Assembly (NCBI GenBank): GCA_963971405.1
Contig: OZ020485.1
Span: forward strand, 4,154,001-4,218,000
DNA length: 64,000 nucleotides
Direction of reading: 5' to 3'
Source: Psococerastis gibbosa
Lineage: Eukaryota > Arthropoda > Insecta > Psocodea > Psocidae
Shown here: positions 32,985 to 43,579 of the stretch, one piece after another
Layout of the letters: each line of letters begins with the position of its first letter
Position numbering within the stretch: the first letter of the stretch is position 1
Position numbers and translations under genes: made by a program
The notes under the pieces: model-generated
Databases searched by the model: none
Seen by the model: only the letters and a program-made list of their open reading frames with translations
What the model was told of the DNA's origin: nothing

Positions 32985-34015
32985 TGCTGGTTGAATTAAA
33001 CGTTCAACCAGGCCCGCATAGGTATAGCTTTTTTTATGGTAGAGCTGTATATTTTCGAAGCCATCGCTCACAAGGCAGTCCGACCACTATGAATATTTGA
33101 TTTTCGGGAGTCAACAGTGAGTGCTAAGCGGTTTGGTTGGTAAAATACAACGTCGTCTTGGGTCTCTGTCTGCGGCAAGAAGTTGATAATTATGTAACAT
33201 AACATTGGCCTTCTCCCCGAAAATATTATGTATATTGTATATACGGTAGGTACTGATCGAAGTAGGCCTACTATTTTGCATATAAAAAAATTAGCCATAA
33301 GCAATAAAATCACCCAAAACAAAATTAATGACAAACATTGCGATAGTGCTATTTCAATGTCAAGCCTCCAAAAAAACAGCAAAACACAACTTGAAAAGAG
33401 CCATATACTGTATACCACAAAAACATTGACAGGAAACCGTATTCCGCTGATATTTAAACGACTTTTCCCTTCACAAAGTTGAAAAAGATAAATTTCTAAA
33501 CCATGTCTTTTCGATTGGCCCTTTCTCCGCCCAGCGTAAAAACAAAAACTTGTGTGGGGGGTCTTTCTCGCAACTCTCTCTTTTGGTAACCGTGGGGGGG
33601 ATAAGAAATTCTAGGGGAGGGGGCGATGGGGAGCTCAAGCAAAAGAAAAACGTGCTGCTCCCCCGGAAAATGGAGTTGGAAAAAGGATGGATGTGAATGT
33701 TATCGCAAATAACTCGGTTGACTGCGAGATAGAAACAAAGGGGAAACTACTTTCCGAGACTTTCAAAAAGACTTCCCCCACTCCTTTGGGGGTTGCTGGG
33801 GAAGGGGTTATTTTCAGGGGTGCGGATTAACTTGGACACGAGTACCCCCGTTAGAAGAATTTTATTTATTCAGCAACAGCTGCGTGCAGTTTGTTCTAAA
33901 CTAACCTGGAAGCTTTTGGATATTGCTGATAAGGCTTTTACGTAGTATTGCCAGTGCTTTGGGGTAGGGAAAAAGTGGCAGTATAAATTTCAGTTCGTTA
34001 GAAGTAACTATCAGA
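32985..34015. other. No recognisable gene
   Basis: Short ORFs without domains; purine-rich G runs at 33590-33660. Confidence 0.35.
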
Positions 34016-34019
34016 GCAG

Positions 34020-34115
34020 GTTCAATGCTTCTTCTTCTTCTTCTTTAAATTTCCCTTCTATCGAAGATTGGCGATCATCACGACGATTTGGACGTTGGAA
34101 ATTGGTGCTCTGAAA
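34020..34115 (-). pseudogene. RTE-type LINE 3' end fragment
   Basis: The minus frame reads SLFRAPISNVQIVVMIANLR and a stop, then a GAA tail. It is the same terminus as at 35085-35118 (AAVSKVKIAMM). Confidence 0.6.
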
Positions 34116-34167
34116 AGGGAAACCCTAATACGTATTATAAATGCTGGTATTTCCCAACATACTGCAA

Positions 34168-34445
34168 TTAATATTTCATTACTTACTTTACTTTACTTTA
34201 ACGGCGCCCTATCCCTCGCACGGGGTCGGTGGCACGGATCTTCATCTTCCAGGTGTTTCAGTTTTGGGTATCATCTGACGAGAGACCGAGGGTCCTGAGG
34301 TCCTCCCTCACTTTCATTTCAAGAGACATCCTCGTATGTCCTATAGGTTTACCGTGTAGTCCCTCACCCGTTGTAGCAGGTGTCCATCTTCTCTTCTTAG
34401 CGTTTGGTCCCACCACGCCAGTCTTCTTTCCCTTTATTTCATTGT
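34168..34445 (-). pseudogene. LINE ORF2 C-terminal relic
   Basis: The minus frame contains EMKVREDLRTLGLSSDDTQN and, after one stop, NTWKMKIRATDP. This parallels DMRSLGLSTEDAHSRTVWK at 2450-2644, and both end in an 'aaagtaaagtaagta' tail. Broken by at least one stop. Confidence 0.55.
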
Positions 34446-35084
34446 GTTAGGTATATTGGATGTTTCTACGCATAAGAAGCTTAAAAACTTTTTTCCCCTA
34501 TGATTTTCAGTTAAGTTATTCTTTTCAACTCATGCTACGTCTGTTGATCCATTCAGAAATTATTCTCATATAGCCCTCGCGAGAAACATTAAAATAAAAT
34601 TGCGTATCGTTTCACCATAAAATCAACCAATCGCCGGGAGTTCATTAAACTTTGAAAATTTGCAAGTTGATCGAACAAAGTTGATAATTGGCAGAAGGCT
34701 AACAACGAGTATAAAACTAAATAGAATGCCCGCCAAGCGGAACGCGCGGCAGTTTCCACGTTCCCTCTGGCGGCCAACTTGTGTACTTAATAATGAACGA
34801 CCCCGGCTACCCAACAAAAATACACGGCGATCACTTCTCCAAAAGTTTGCCTCAAGTTGATAGAAAACTTTTCCCCTACCTAAATCTCGGTTGGTTTGAT
34901 TACCACAATTTCTTATGTTACAGTTTAGTAGGTAACCATATATTATTAACATTAAATTGACTTCTAGGTTAAAGAGAACTCATAGTCTCGAACCCTCAAA
35001 CTCGAACATGGTGAAGTCCAACTTGCGCCTGTTGCATTATGTCAATGGTCAGCTTGTCTTATTCCTCTTCTTCTACTTCTTTAA

Positions 35085-35510
35085 ATGTCTCTTCCAGGTA
35101 AGATTGGCTATCATCATGCAGGCCCGTACTCAAAGGGGGGCCAAGGGGGCCATGGCCCCCCCTAAATTTGATAAAAAGTAATAAATAATGTAGAAGTTGT
35201 GTGTTGTGTTGTAATGTAGAAAACTACTAAAATCACTACGGATGTACCTATCATTTATAAAAAAATTTGTTCTTGCCCCCCCCCCCCAAAATTAAATCCT
35301 GGGTACGGGCCTGTCATCATGGCAATTTTGACCTTGGAGACTGCAGCTCTGTAAAGGGAAGTCATGCTCATCTCATGCCAAACCACTGCCTCATGTTTTA
35401 CAACCAGGATGTTCTCTTTCTGTCTTGAGTCCTCTGTCCTTCTATCTTCCCTTGGATTATTACGTCGTGTAGAAAGCGATGTTTTTCGTTCCTCTTCACA
35501 AGGCCGAAGT
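35085..35510 (-). pseudogene. RTE-type LINE C-terminal relic, split by a MITE
   Basis: Minus strand, in changing frames: ENKHTSAL near 35515, then GKI.GQRTQDRK-like text, MRQWFGM, SLYRAAVSKVKIAMM, then (after the MITE) the 3' end with a GAA-type tail near 35085. It is the same family as 12525-12905. Frame changes and stops show it was dead, probably before the MITE inserted. Confidence 0.6.
35119..35313. mobile_element. hAT-type MITE with perfect 8-bp target duplication
   Basis: Ends CAGGCCCGTACTC and ..GGGTACGGGCCTG. The flanks tcatcatg (35111-35118) and tcatcatg (35314-35321) are identical. It sits inside the RTE relic. G and C tracts flank a 'gggggccatggccccccc' palindrome. Confidence 0.9.
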
Positions 35511-35534
35511 ATGTTTGTTTTCGTTCCGTAACTG

Positions 35535-35690
35535 TCAGCTTCTCTGAGCTTGTTAATTATCGTTTGTAGCTGGTGTAGGTTTACATCAACGAGATGTACC
35601 AGTGTGTCAATGGCCCAAAACATTTTCAATAATAATGAGAGAAAATTCATGGGGTTGTTCGCATTGCATGGGCAAGTACCATAGGGGCCC
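35535..35690 (-). repeat. Repeat D, copy 4 (coding-like)
   Basis: The minus frame reads NANNPMNFLSLLLKMFWAID, then LVHLVDVNLHQLQTIINKLR. This aligns residue by residue with 50459-50655 (NANDPMDF...LAIDKLVCVLDANLHRL). The family is not recognised. Confidence 0.55.
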
Positions 35691-35699
35691 CGAAAACGA

Positions 35700-36415
35700 T
35701 TATTATCATTTGATGCTTCTGATGTAAAACATCGAACATCTACCAAAATATACATAACGTGAGCAAATATGCATTCAGAATGAATCGTTGACTTGTTAAA
35801 ATAGCCGAAAATAAACTAGCAAATGCTTTGATAAATCTACGGAGAGACGATTTTATAGAGATTATAGCATTTACTCGAAAAATTACAGGAAAAGAGACAA
35901 AATAATGTAAATAGGAGTCAGCCAAGAGGAATTGTCTGGATCAAATATCACACGGGCAAGCTCCTGGATTCAACAGCAAAGCAAACATGGTCCGTTGATG
36001 GCCGAGTAAAATTCTTCAAACGATTTCTCGTTGAACACCTACCAAAATTCCACCCCCCTCCTTCTGTCCTTGTCAGAGAGAGTGTTACCATTTAAAGTAA
36101 TAAAGGTTTTGTGCTCAGCACAAAACAGTCTCATGTTAAAAAAAATGTTTAACTTTCTATGATTATTTAAGTAAAGCAGCCTATAGTAGGTGATTTTTGC
36201 AGGGGTGTGCTGAAGTACTAGACTTATTCCTAAAACTCAGAAAATATCAATATATTTTCCAAACAACCCTTCCTAACGCATGTATAGTTTAGGACCATAG
36301 GCTAACTGGTAGGCTACCTAAAATGAAAACGTGCTGATGCCTGATATGTCCATAATGTATTACCGAAGATACACAAAGACACAAGACAATTCTAAAGTTT
36401 CTTATTCCCACACTT
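35700..36415. other. No recognisable gene or repeat
   Basis: Nothing recognised. Confidence 0.35.
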
Positions 36416-36419
36416 GCTA

Positions 36420-36550
36420 TACATGTTCTGGCCATGCTTCGGAGGGCATGTAAAGCAGGCGGTCCCGGGTCTTCCTAGTTGAGTGTAAGAGAGGGCTTTA
36501 TAGCCCTAACTCCGCTAAGTTGGCTTAGTAATAAAACAATAAAAGTCAAT
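36420..36550 (+). mobile_element. SINE-A, head missing
   Basis: 'ttctggccatgcttcggagg', 'aagcaggcggtcccgggtct', the hairpin gggctttatagccc, 'ctccgctaagttggcttagt' and a short tail. Nearly identical to the corresponding part of 63378-63580. Confidence 0.8.
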
Positions 36551-36559
36551 ATTTTAATT

Positions 36560-37230
36560 CAAAAGTTTCTTAAAATTCCAAAAACTCATTTATACAATTT
36601 CTATCCGCGCCATCTTGCTTACTACAAAACCACAACAACGCGCGCTTCCGCATCAGCCAATCAGACCGTACCTCATAAAGCTATATCATACTCATACATA
36701 ACAATTAATGTCGTCATGGGCAATTGATAAAATTTCACTAGTAGGTACTGTCTAACCTTTGGGTTTTAAATCATCAATTTTATAGAGAAACATTTAGAGA
36801 ACCTTTAGGGGAAACGCAAAAGCGATGTCCTAACCACTAGGCTGCAGCCCATCTGCGTCACCGCGAAAGCTAGTTTGAACGTGATGGATAATTATTATTG
36901 TACGACAACTGGGTAACTATGTGCCCCCCCCCTCCAGCCGCCCCCGGGTGAATGTGTGTGGCCCCCCCCGAGTGCAATTCGCAGTGACAGCCCCCCAAAC
37001 CGACCATTACAATACCAATCTCATATATCCCACTGCGACAATTCGTTTGCATTTTGATAAGTCTGCCCTTACACGGAATGAACACGCTGCTGAGTCAGCA
37101 CACTAGCAGCAAACGTGTAGGGTTTGCATAGTCACGGATTGCCGTTTCCGGGAGTTTCCGGGGTTTGTTTTCTTGAGGTTAAACCAAATTAGAATAAATT
37201 ATATTGATCATTAAGGTGAATAATTGATGT
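36560..37230. other. No recognisable gene; C/G tracts
   Basis: Short C runs at 36923-36970; no gene recognised. Confidence 0.35.
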
Positions 37231-37235
37231 TTTGT

Positions 37236-37745
37236 TTTCCAACGCCTGCTTTCACTTCTGCCTAAGGCAACCCTGTCAGCCTGGCGGGGGAGTGAGTCAG
37301 TTTATTAACTTGTGGCACCCTTAAGAGGACATGCTACGTAGAAAATGAGCACCCCAAAATTTGTTGTTTTTATTGACTTTTTTATTTAATTAACAAAGCA
37401 AGTCATTAAAAATTTGGCTCATGGAAGTTGTAGAAACCTGCTTCATGCATCATGTAATACGAAGTATTAAATTTTTGGTACGTTAGTTCTTCCATAAATA
37501 CCAGAATGGTCTAAAATTATGCGTATTCTGGGATTTTTGGAAGAACTACAAAACCGAAAAGTAAAAATACCCGATTATATGATGTACGAAGTAGTCTTCT
37601 ACAACTTCCATGAGCCAAATCTTTAATGACTTGCTTTGTTGATAAAAAAAAAGGCCATAAAAACAACAAATTTTGGGGTGCTCATTTTCTTCGTACCATG
37701 TCCTCGACTCCTTCACATTATAGGAAGAAGGGGAGTTGACTGACA
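37236..37745 (-). repeat. Repeat C-alpha copy split by a foldback element
   Basis: Left part 'aacgcctgctttcacttctg', 'ggcaaccctgtcagcctggc' and 'taacttgtggcaccctta'; the right part resumes at 37705 with 'actccttcac' and 'aggggagttgactgaca', in the order seen at 54884-55020. Confidence 0.7.
37326..37704. mobile_element. Foldback element with ~100-bp arms
   Basis: AGGACATG..TACG..GAAAATGAGCACCCCAAAATT at the left returns inverted at 37665-37704. Pairing continues through 'gtcattaaaaatttggctca' / 'tgagccaaatctttaatgac' and 'gaagttgtagaa' / 'ttctacaacttc', and to 'gttcttccataaataccaga' / 'tctgggatttttggaagaac' at the centre. Non-coding. Confidence 0.8.
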
Positions 37746-37749
37746 CGAA

Positions 37750-38340
37750 AATTAAATAAAAAATAGAAACTGATTGATTTTTGCGCGAACAGAATTAAGT
37801 GACCAATGGGTATTATAGCCTATATATTCCCCATATCCTCTTAAAACTAACAAATTAACAAAAACAGCAAAATAGAAATAAAACACCAAACAATAATTGG
37901 TTTGCACACGTCTTCTAAGTTATTACAATAGTATCAATTTTATTGTCACTACCATGGAAAGGTAAAGTTAAACAATTTTAATTAAAAGGTAAAAAGTATG
38001 CGTTAATTGTAAGATTGTAAAGGCCCGAAATTTGCTCGGTGTCAAAATAGACAAATTTTCTTCTTTATTTCTATCTCTTTCAGACCGAAATGTGAAAAAG
38101 ACTACCCGTATGTAAACCCTGTGCAATGTTTTTACTTTTGGTAAATTTTTGCGTTGTTTAACTTATGGTGTAGTGTATTCTATTAAGGCCTGTTCCCACC
38201 ATGGCTTGAAAAGTATCGATAAGGATTAATTCACGAGGGCTCTGCCCCACCATCTACAAATGCATGTCGGTGACGCTAACTATGATTTATCGAGACTTTT
38301 CAATCGATGATGGGAACCACCCACAACCAGGCTTTGTAAT
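37750..38340. other. No recognisable gene
   Basis: AT-rich sequence; no gene or repeat recognised apart from the 38310 motif shared with 31166. Confidence 0.35.
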
Positions 38341-38344
38341 CATA

Positions 38345-38910
38345 ATAATAATAATAATAAACGTCTTATATTTACGGGGCGAGACTTAAGACTAGAAAGT
38401 CTTTTTCTGCCTAACCCACGTCCAAAAACAATACAATTTACAAAATACATACGCTTAACGTAAACAATCTTATTCTAACAATGCATAAAAAGAACTTATT
38501 CTAAAGTGACGTGACGTAAAAAAAAAACACATACAGTAAATATCTAGACAGTATTCTTATTCTAAACCTATTCTGTTCCTAGTAATTTTTTCAGCAACTG
38601 GCTTTTGAACCCACGAATCTTTGGCTGCGATCTAATTTCCTTATCTAGGGAGTTCCACTGGCGGCAGACATTTACAAAAAAAGAACTACCATATAAAGCT
38701 GTAATGTCTCAGTAAGAAATACTTTTTCTAAGGATGGTGGAAATGGCCCTTTGTAATCTGATGAAAAACATTAAAGAGCTGAGGCTTCTGGAACTTGTAA
38801 ACTGTATAGTGTGCTACCACTTTTCGCGGATTGCCACGGCATTTTGAGAGAAATAAGGTTTTTTAGGCAGCTCTAAGGTAGGTACAATACAATCCAACAA
38901 TGGCAGCCAC
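38345..38910 (-). pseudogene. LINE ORF2 C-terminal relic with 3' UTR
   Basis: Reading from about 38690 downward: FFVNVCRQWNSLDKEIRSQP, then FKSQLLKKLLGTE and a stop. This is the 'R.WNSLP.EIR....FK..LK..L' terminus of LINE reverse transcriptases. The 3' UTR continues to an ATT-repeat end at 38345 and is shared with 18630-18765. Upstream sequence to about 38910 has stops. Confidence 0.65.
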
Positions 38911-38919
38911 CTAAGAACA

Positions 38920-40110
38920 AAGAGATATAACGTACAAGACTGTAGGGCTATAGTCGGGCCCCTTTTTCAAGAGGGTTTCCTTTAAATTTCGAGGGAAACT
39001 AATAGTTTTAGGTGGGTTTGAGGTACAGGCCTATTTCAGATGGCTCTTATTATATACCTTAGTGTAGGGTTTTCTATTGTGAGCTCTGTTGATGCCATTA
39101 GATAATGCAGTCCATTCCGTTCTATGAGTTTTTGTTTGATTTTACCCTATTCCAATGCAAGGAAAACCTACACTAAATGGAAGCTGCTCTCGTTTTTAGA
39201 ATAAACTTCAAATTCACACTATAACATGACTCATTGCTTAGAAAAAATGTTCCTCCATATTATATATATGTTATACCTTCGAACCGACAACCTCAGTGTC
39301 CGCCAATTTCCGGTTTTACTGATGGCTAGGGGCACCCGGCAACAATTTTCCAGAGAATGGGCCACTAAGAACTGCATTGGGGAAGGCCAGAAAAATTAAA
39401 AGGCTACAGTTTAGAGATATTTGTTTTTTTCTTCAGTAAAAATGGTACTCATTCTCATTTTTTTGGAGTTTGGCCACTAGGCTATCAAACGAGTTCAAAG
39501 TAAGTTCATAATAAGCTAGAATAAACAGATTGTTGTTAATAATCAATTAATCATGTTACTTTTATTGGTCAATATAAAAATTTGGTCAAAACATGAATAA
39601 TGGAAGTTTAGTTAAATTTATTTATTAAATTGAGGAACCAAGCTGCATTTTTATTTTTTACTTCTTTATCTAGAGGAGGCCACGTCCACTTCCCCCTTAC
39701 GGACGCTCCTGCTGATGACCATATAGTGTACATCAAAATATAGAACAAAATTTCTTCTAAGGAACAAGAATTTTTTTAAATATTTTTATGTTAGATATAT
39801 ATTTTTTATTGTATTGTAATTTTTTACACTTGTTACGTTTTCGTTGTCTGTTAAACAATCTATTCGAATTTCAAAGTAAACTATATGACTGGAGCTATGT
39901 ATTTCCCTTTATTGGGGGGTGGGGGGCCGATCACGTAGGTAATCACGTATGGGGTCACATCTGCGGTCACGTGCCGACAAAATGTTCCCCGGTAGTCAGA
40001 TATCTACCATTCATATTATCGGACCCCATGGTGTCTTTAGTTTAACGTAATTTCATTATTACTGGCTTAGTTGCGGCACTGTTATTATTTCTAAGGGGCT
40101 TTTTAGAGGA
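38920..40110. other. No recognisable gene
   Basis: Short ORFs without domains. Confidence 0.35.
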
Positions 40111-40115
40111 CATAA

Positions 40116-40428
40116 GGCGGGGTTTCTACCGACCTCGCATTGCAGAATTGACGGAAATGTTTATTTTCCTCTATGCCATAGTTAAAATTGATCAATGATC
40201 TTACAGTAAAATCACAAACAAACAAACTAAAATTAAAAAATGGCGTCATGGGATATGTTAAGTACAAACATTTTAATAGATTACTATAAAAAGAAAAATT
40301 CAAATTTCCGCCAATGTCATTTGCATTCTGCAATGCGAGGTCGGTGGAAACGTTACTAAAGTCTTGAATGTCTGCTACCACGTCACCGTTTTTGTTAATA
40401 GCCCTGGCCGGTCGATGGAATGGGCGCC
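40116..40428. mobile_element. P-family MITE, copy 3 (left outer arm missing)
   Basis: Begins with the inner palindrome (GGCGGGGTTTCTACCGACCT) and ends with the outer right arm ('gaatgtctgctacc'..'gccggtcgatggaatgggcg'). TAA and TTA flank it, so the shortened unit looks like a clean insertion. Confidence 0.65.
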
Positions 40429-40456
40429 TTAGGTACAGTAGTGGCACATTGCCCGC

Positions 40457-40595
40457 CTACGACTCCATCGGTTCTCGGACGTTATAATTGGAAAAGTCTC
40501 CATATGAATTTCTAGCCGTTAGCAACATTGCATCACTAACACACTACCCACACCGAATACAAGTGCGAATAGGCAAGCTCAGACACGCTAACCAC
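40457..40595 (+). repeat. Repeat D, copy 5 (degenerate)
   Basis: 'gactccatcggttctcggac', 'ctccatatgaatttctagcc' and 'taggcaagctcagacacgct' parallel 45980-46118, with a deletion in the middle. Confidence 0.4.
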
Positions 40596-40615
40596 TGACA
40601 TTGTAACAGGCACTA

Positions 40616-41010
40616 GGCGCCGATTCCACCGACCGGCTAGGGCTAAATACAAATACGGTGATGTGGTAGCAGACATTCAAGACTTAGGCGGGGTTTCCAC
40701 TGACCTCGCATTGCGGAATGCAAATGACATTGACGGAAATGTTTGTTTTTCTTTTTATAGAAATCTATGAAAATGTTTGTACTTAACATATCCCATGACG
40801 CCATTTTTTAATTTTAGTTTGTTTGTTTGTGATTTCATTGTATGATCATTGATTGATTTTAACTATGGCATAGAGGAAAACAAACATTTCCGCCAATGTC
40901 ATTTGCATTCTGCAATGCGAGGTCGGTGGAAACTCCGCCTAAGTCTTGAATGTCTGTTACCACGTCCCCGTATTTGTATTTAGCCCTAGCCGGTTGGTGG
41001 AATCCCCGCC
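40616..41010. mobile_element. P-family MITE, copy 4 (composite)
   Basis: Outer arms GGCGCCGATTCCACCGACCG and the inverted ..CCGGTTGGTGGAATCCCCGCC; the inner palindrome is complete. CTA and TTA flank it. Closely matches copy 1. Confidence 0.75.
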
Positions 41011-41144
41011 TTATATAGCTTCACTTAACCAAGTACGGGATCGAGTGGAAATCTGTAGTAACAGTAATCCATAAGATGTTCTGCAGTCCACACAATGTTT
41101 CTATATACTGTGTGTTTACTTTCGGTATTTTTCCTTTTCTCAAT

Positions 41145-41230
41145 GTAGACTATTTATTTATTGGTTTTAAAAGAAAAAAACAGCAAAAAGATAAACCTGT
41201 CATCTCAGCAAAGCTGGGGCCAAGAGACTC
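41145..41230 (-). mobile_element. LINE 3' tail fragment
   Basis: On the minus strand 'ctttgctgagatgacaggtt' then 'aaccaataaataaatag' matches the end of the LINE at 14583-14790. Confidence 0.55.
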
Positions 41231-41458
41231 TTACAGGATGACAAGAAATCATACACATGCGTCAGCAAGTACAGGTACAAACACTGAATTAAAAAGTATA
41301 AAACACATCACATCTGCATACCCATCATGAAGTGAACTATTAAACTAGAACATAAATGTATGGTAGAAGAATATCGTAACCATTGGATTCCAGCACATTC
41401 TGAGTTCCAACGCGTGCTTGTAGTCGGCATGAGTAGATCCCACTATCGTTTGAAAAGC

Positions 41459-42927
41459 CTCTGTAAGGGACGATGAGTTTTTCCCAAGCGTTTAGGAAAA
41501 ACGTTGCGTTTTAACGTGCATATATACGGCGCCCATTGAGAAAACGCACCGGTGATGCGTTAGACGCGCTATTTGGAATTCGAAATGAACCGATTTCTTG
41601 GGAATGTGTTTTCTCATCCATTAGGCGGGAAACATGACAAACACAAAAGGCGTATTTTGTTACACGAATATTTTACATTTGAACACAAATCCGTATTAGA
41701 AGTTGGAGCAATCAGGGAACAGGAGGAAAAGAAGCAAAAAAAATGCAACAAAATGTGATATTCAAATATTATATTCTAAGCAGTAGACATGAATTCAAAT
41801 TAAAGGCGCCAATCCAAAATTTGAAGAAAATAAATGATATCAACATCACCCATTATAAAAAATAACTTAAAACAACTAACTAAAAAAATAAACAACCAGT
41901 AGAAATTGGGCTGATGGGCCGTGGTTGATTTGAGAGTTGATTATGGAAGTTGACTTTCATATCGACTATGGACCATCAGCCCATTTTCTACTGATTCTTC
42001 ATATGACTCTGGCCGCGAAAGCCTTTGCAGTTACATTTTGAAAAATAAACCCTATAAAAAGTCACACCAACAGCATAATATTAACCATTAACACGATAGT
42101 CATCACAAATCCAAGATGTCAGCCTAGCGTAAACAAATTTTTGTAAGCCAAAATCGTGGCAAAACTAAAAAAAACTTATCAGAAAAAAAAATGAATATCT
42201 GATCTACCTCCCGACCAAGATTAAATATTATTGAATACATAACACAAATCCTGTTCTCTAATGCGATTTAAGAATCGAACATTTAATACGCTCCGCCCCC
42301 TTTGGTAACAAAATGCACCAAATCCAGTAATCCAAATTCGAATTCGTGGAACAAAATACGCCTAAAATCCCTTTATATTTTGCAACTAAAAATGTCTGCT
42401 TCCACGATTTGTTTACTATCAAAAGAGTCAAAATGGCGGAGCAACTACAACCAAAGAACTTCTAATATAATATACTACAACTAGATATTTTGTCAGAATT
42501 GTTTGATGCGTTTGAGTCATTTCCGTGCCTCAGGCATACGAAACATTCCAATTATTTTAAGAAAATTATGAAAAATTACTTGGCATCAACTGCAGCTCCT
42601 TAATAAGTCTAACATGGGAGTAATCGTACCAATTTAGTAAAAATCGTGATTTAACTTACTGCATTGCCTCGCTATCACGTCGTTTCTCTTCTTCGAGCTT
42701 CATCTGTAGAATTAGGAGATTGCAGCAAATATAGTCTTTTTTCTTCTTCCTTTTGGTCTAGGCATGTTAAAAAATTAATCTGCATTGTATTTTTATTTTT
42801 TTAACAAAAAAAGTAATAAAAAAATGGCGAACTAACGATTTAACTTCGGGGAAACTGCGTTAAAACTGCGTTTTGACCTTGGTAAAACGCGCCTAGAACG
42901 TTTGGGAAAAACGCATCGTGTCCAGAG
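41459..42927. mobile_element. Candidate 1.47-kb TIR element
   Basis: The left end CTCTGTAAGGGACGATG and the right end CATCGTGTCCAGAG are imperfect inverted partners. Pairing continues further in, as 'gtttttcccaagcg' with 'aacgtttgggaaaaac', and 'tgcgttttaacg' with 'ttaaaactgcg'. AGC lies on both sides. The interior holds a family H stub and no recognisable transposase. Confidence 0.4.
41909..42035 (+). mobile_element. Family H element, copy 3 (core deleted)
   Basis: Arms 'gggctgatgggccgtggttg' and 'gactatggaccatcagccc' pair almost completely, but the hammerhead-like core between them is missing. The downstream box 'ctctggccgcgaaagccttt' is present. Confidence 0.6.
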
Positions 42928-42934
42928 AGCCTAA

Positions 42935-43425
42935 GGAATACTGCACGGCACCGATCTCAATTGGTGATGATGTTGGTGCCATCCAGTATTTCTTGCCAAT
43001 ACTTTTGATGTGATGGTGGGACTCGCCCTAAATGTTCGCCTGCTTTTGTTCTAGCAGCTACCTTCCGGCATCTTACGATTTCAAATTTTCAAAGACATGA
43101 CTGTAGAAATGTGGCGTTGTGGGAGACAATAGCTCTAATTGCAGCCATTAGGCCGAGCAACTGAGAGGGGAAGGCCCCGAAGGGCCCCCCTTTTGTTTCC
43201 GCCAATGCTATCTTGGGGGTATCAGGTTTTTTGTTCTCGCATTATTGTCTGGAACAATGGTGGGCAATTGACGGCACTTTTATTCAAGACCCCCACCCCT
43301 TTCCGGCTATAGTAGACGTACTTGCCCCCCCCCCCTTTGGCGCCACTGGAGGTAGTTAGCGATGGAATATGGTGTAGTTAAAGGCTTTTCTTCAATCGAT
43401 TGGTCTATGCGTACGATGCAGTTAG
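42935..43425. other. No recognisable gene; isolated hAT-like end
   Basis: 'tttggcgccactg' after a C run at 43326-43346 looks like a hAT right end. A partner near 43255 (CAATGGTGGGCA) is weak and the flanks do not match. Confidence 0.3.
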
Positions 43426-43429
43426 AAAT

Positions 43430-43570
43430 GGTAGACCTAGTCCAGTCTTGACTTCGATGGCAAGGTGGTAGCTTGCTTGTACTTTTGCGAGTCTATACAC
43501 GCCATGGGATGGGAGACGAGTCGTAACTCAACACGGGTACTAACGCAATATCCGAAACAGAACAGTATCT
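43430..43570 (+). repeat. SINE-B copy
   Basis: 'cttcgatggcaaggtggtag', 'cttgcttgtacttttgcgag', 'cgtaactcaacacgggtact'. Same order as 63815-63960. Confidence 0.55.
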
Positions 43571-43579
43571 AGTCAGCAG

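Noticed and set aside
43255..43346. An additional hAT MITE
   Set aside because: Ends are weakly similar and the flanking 8-mers do not match.
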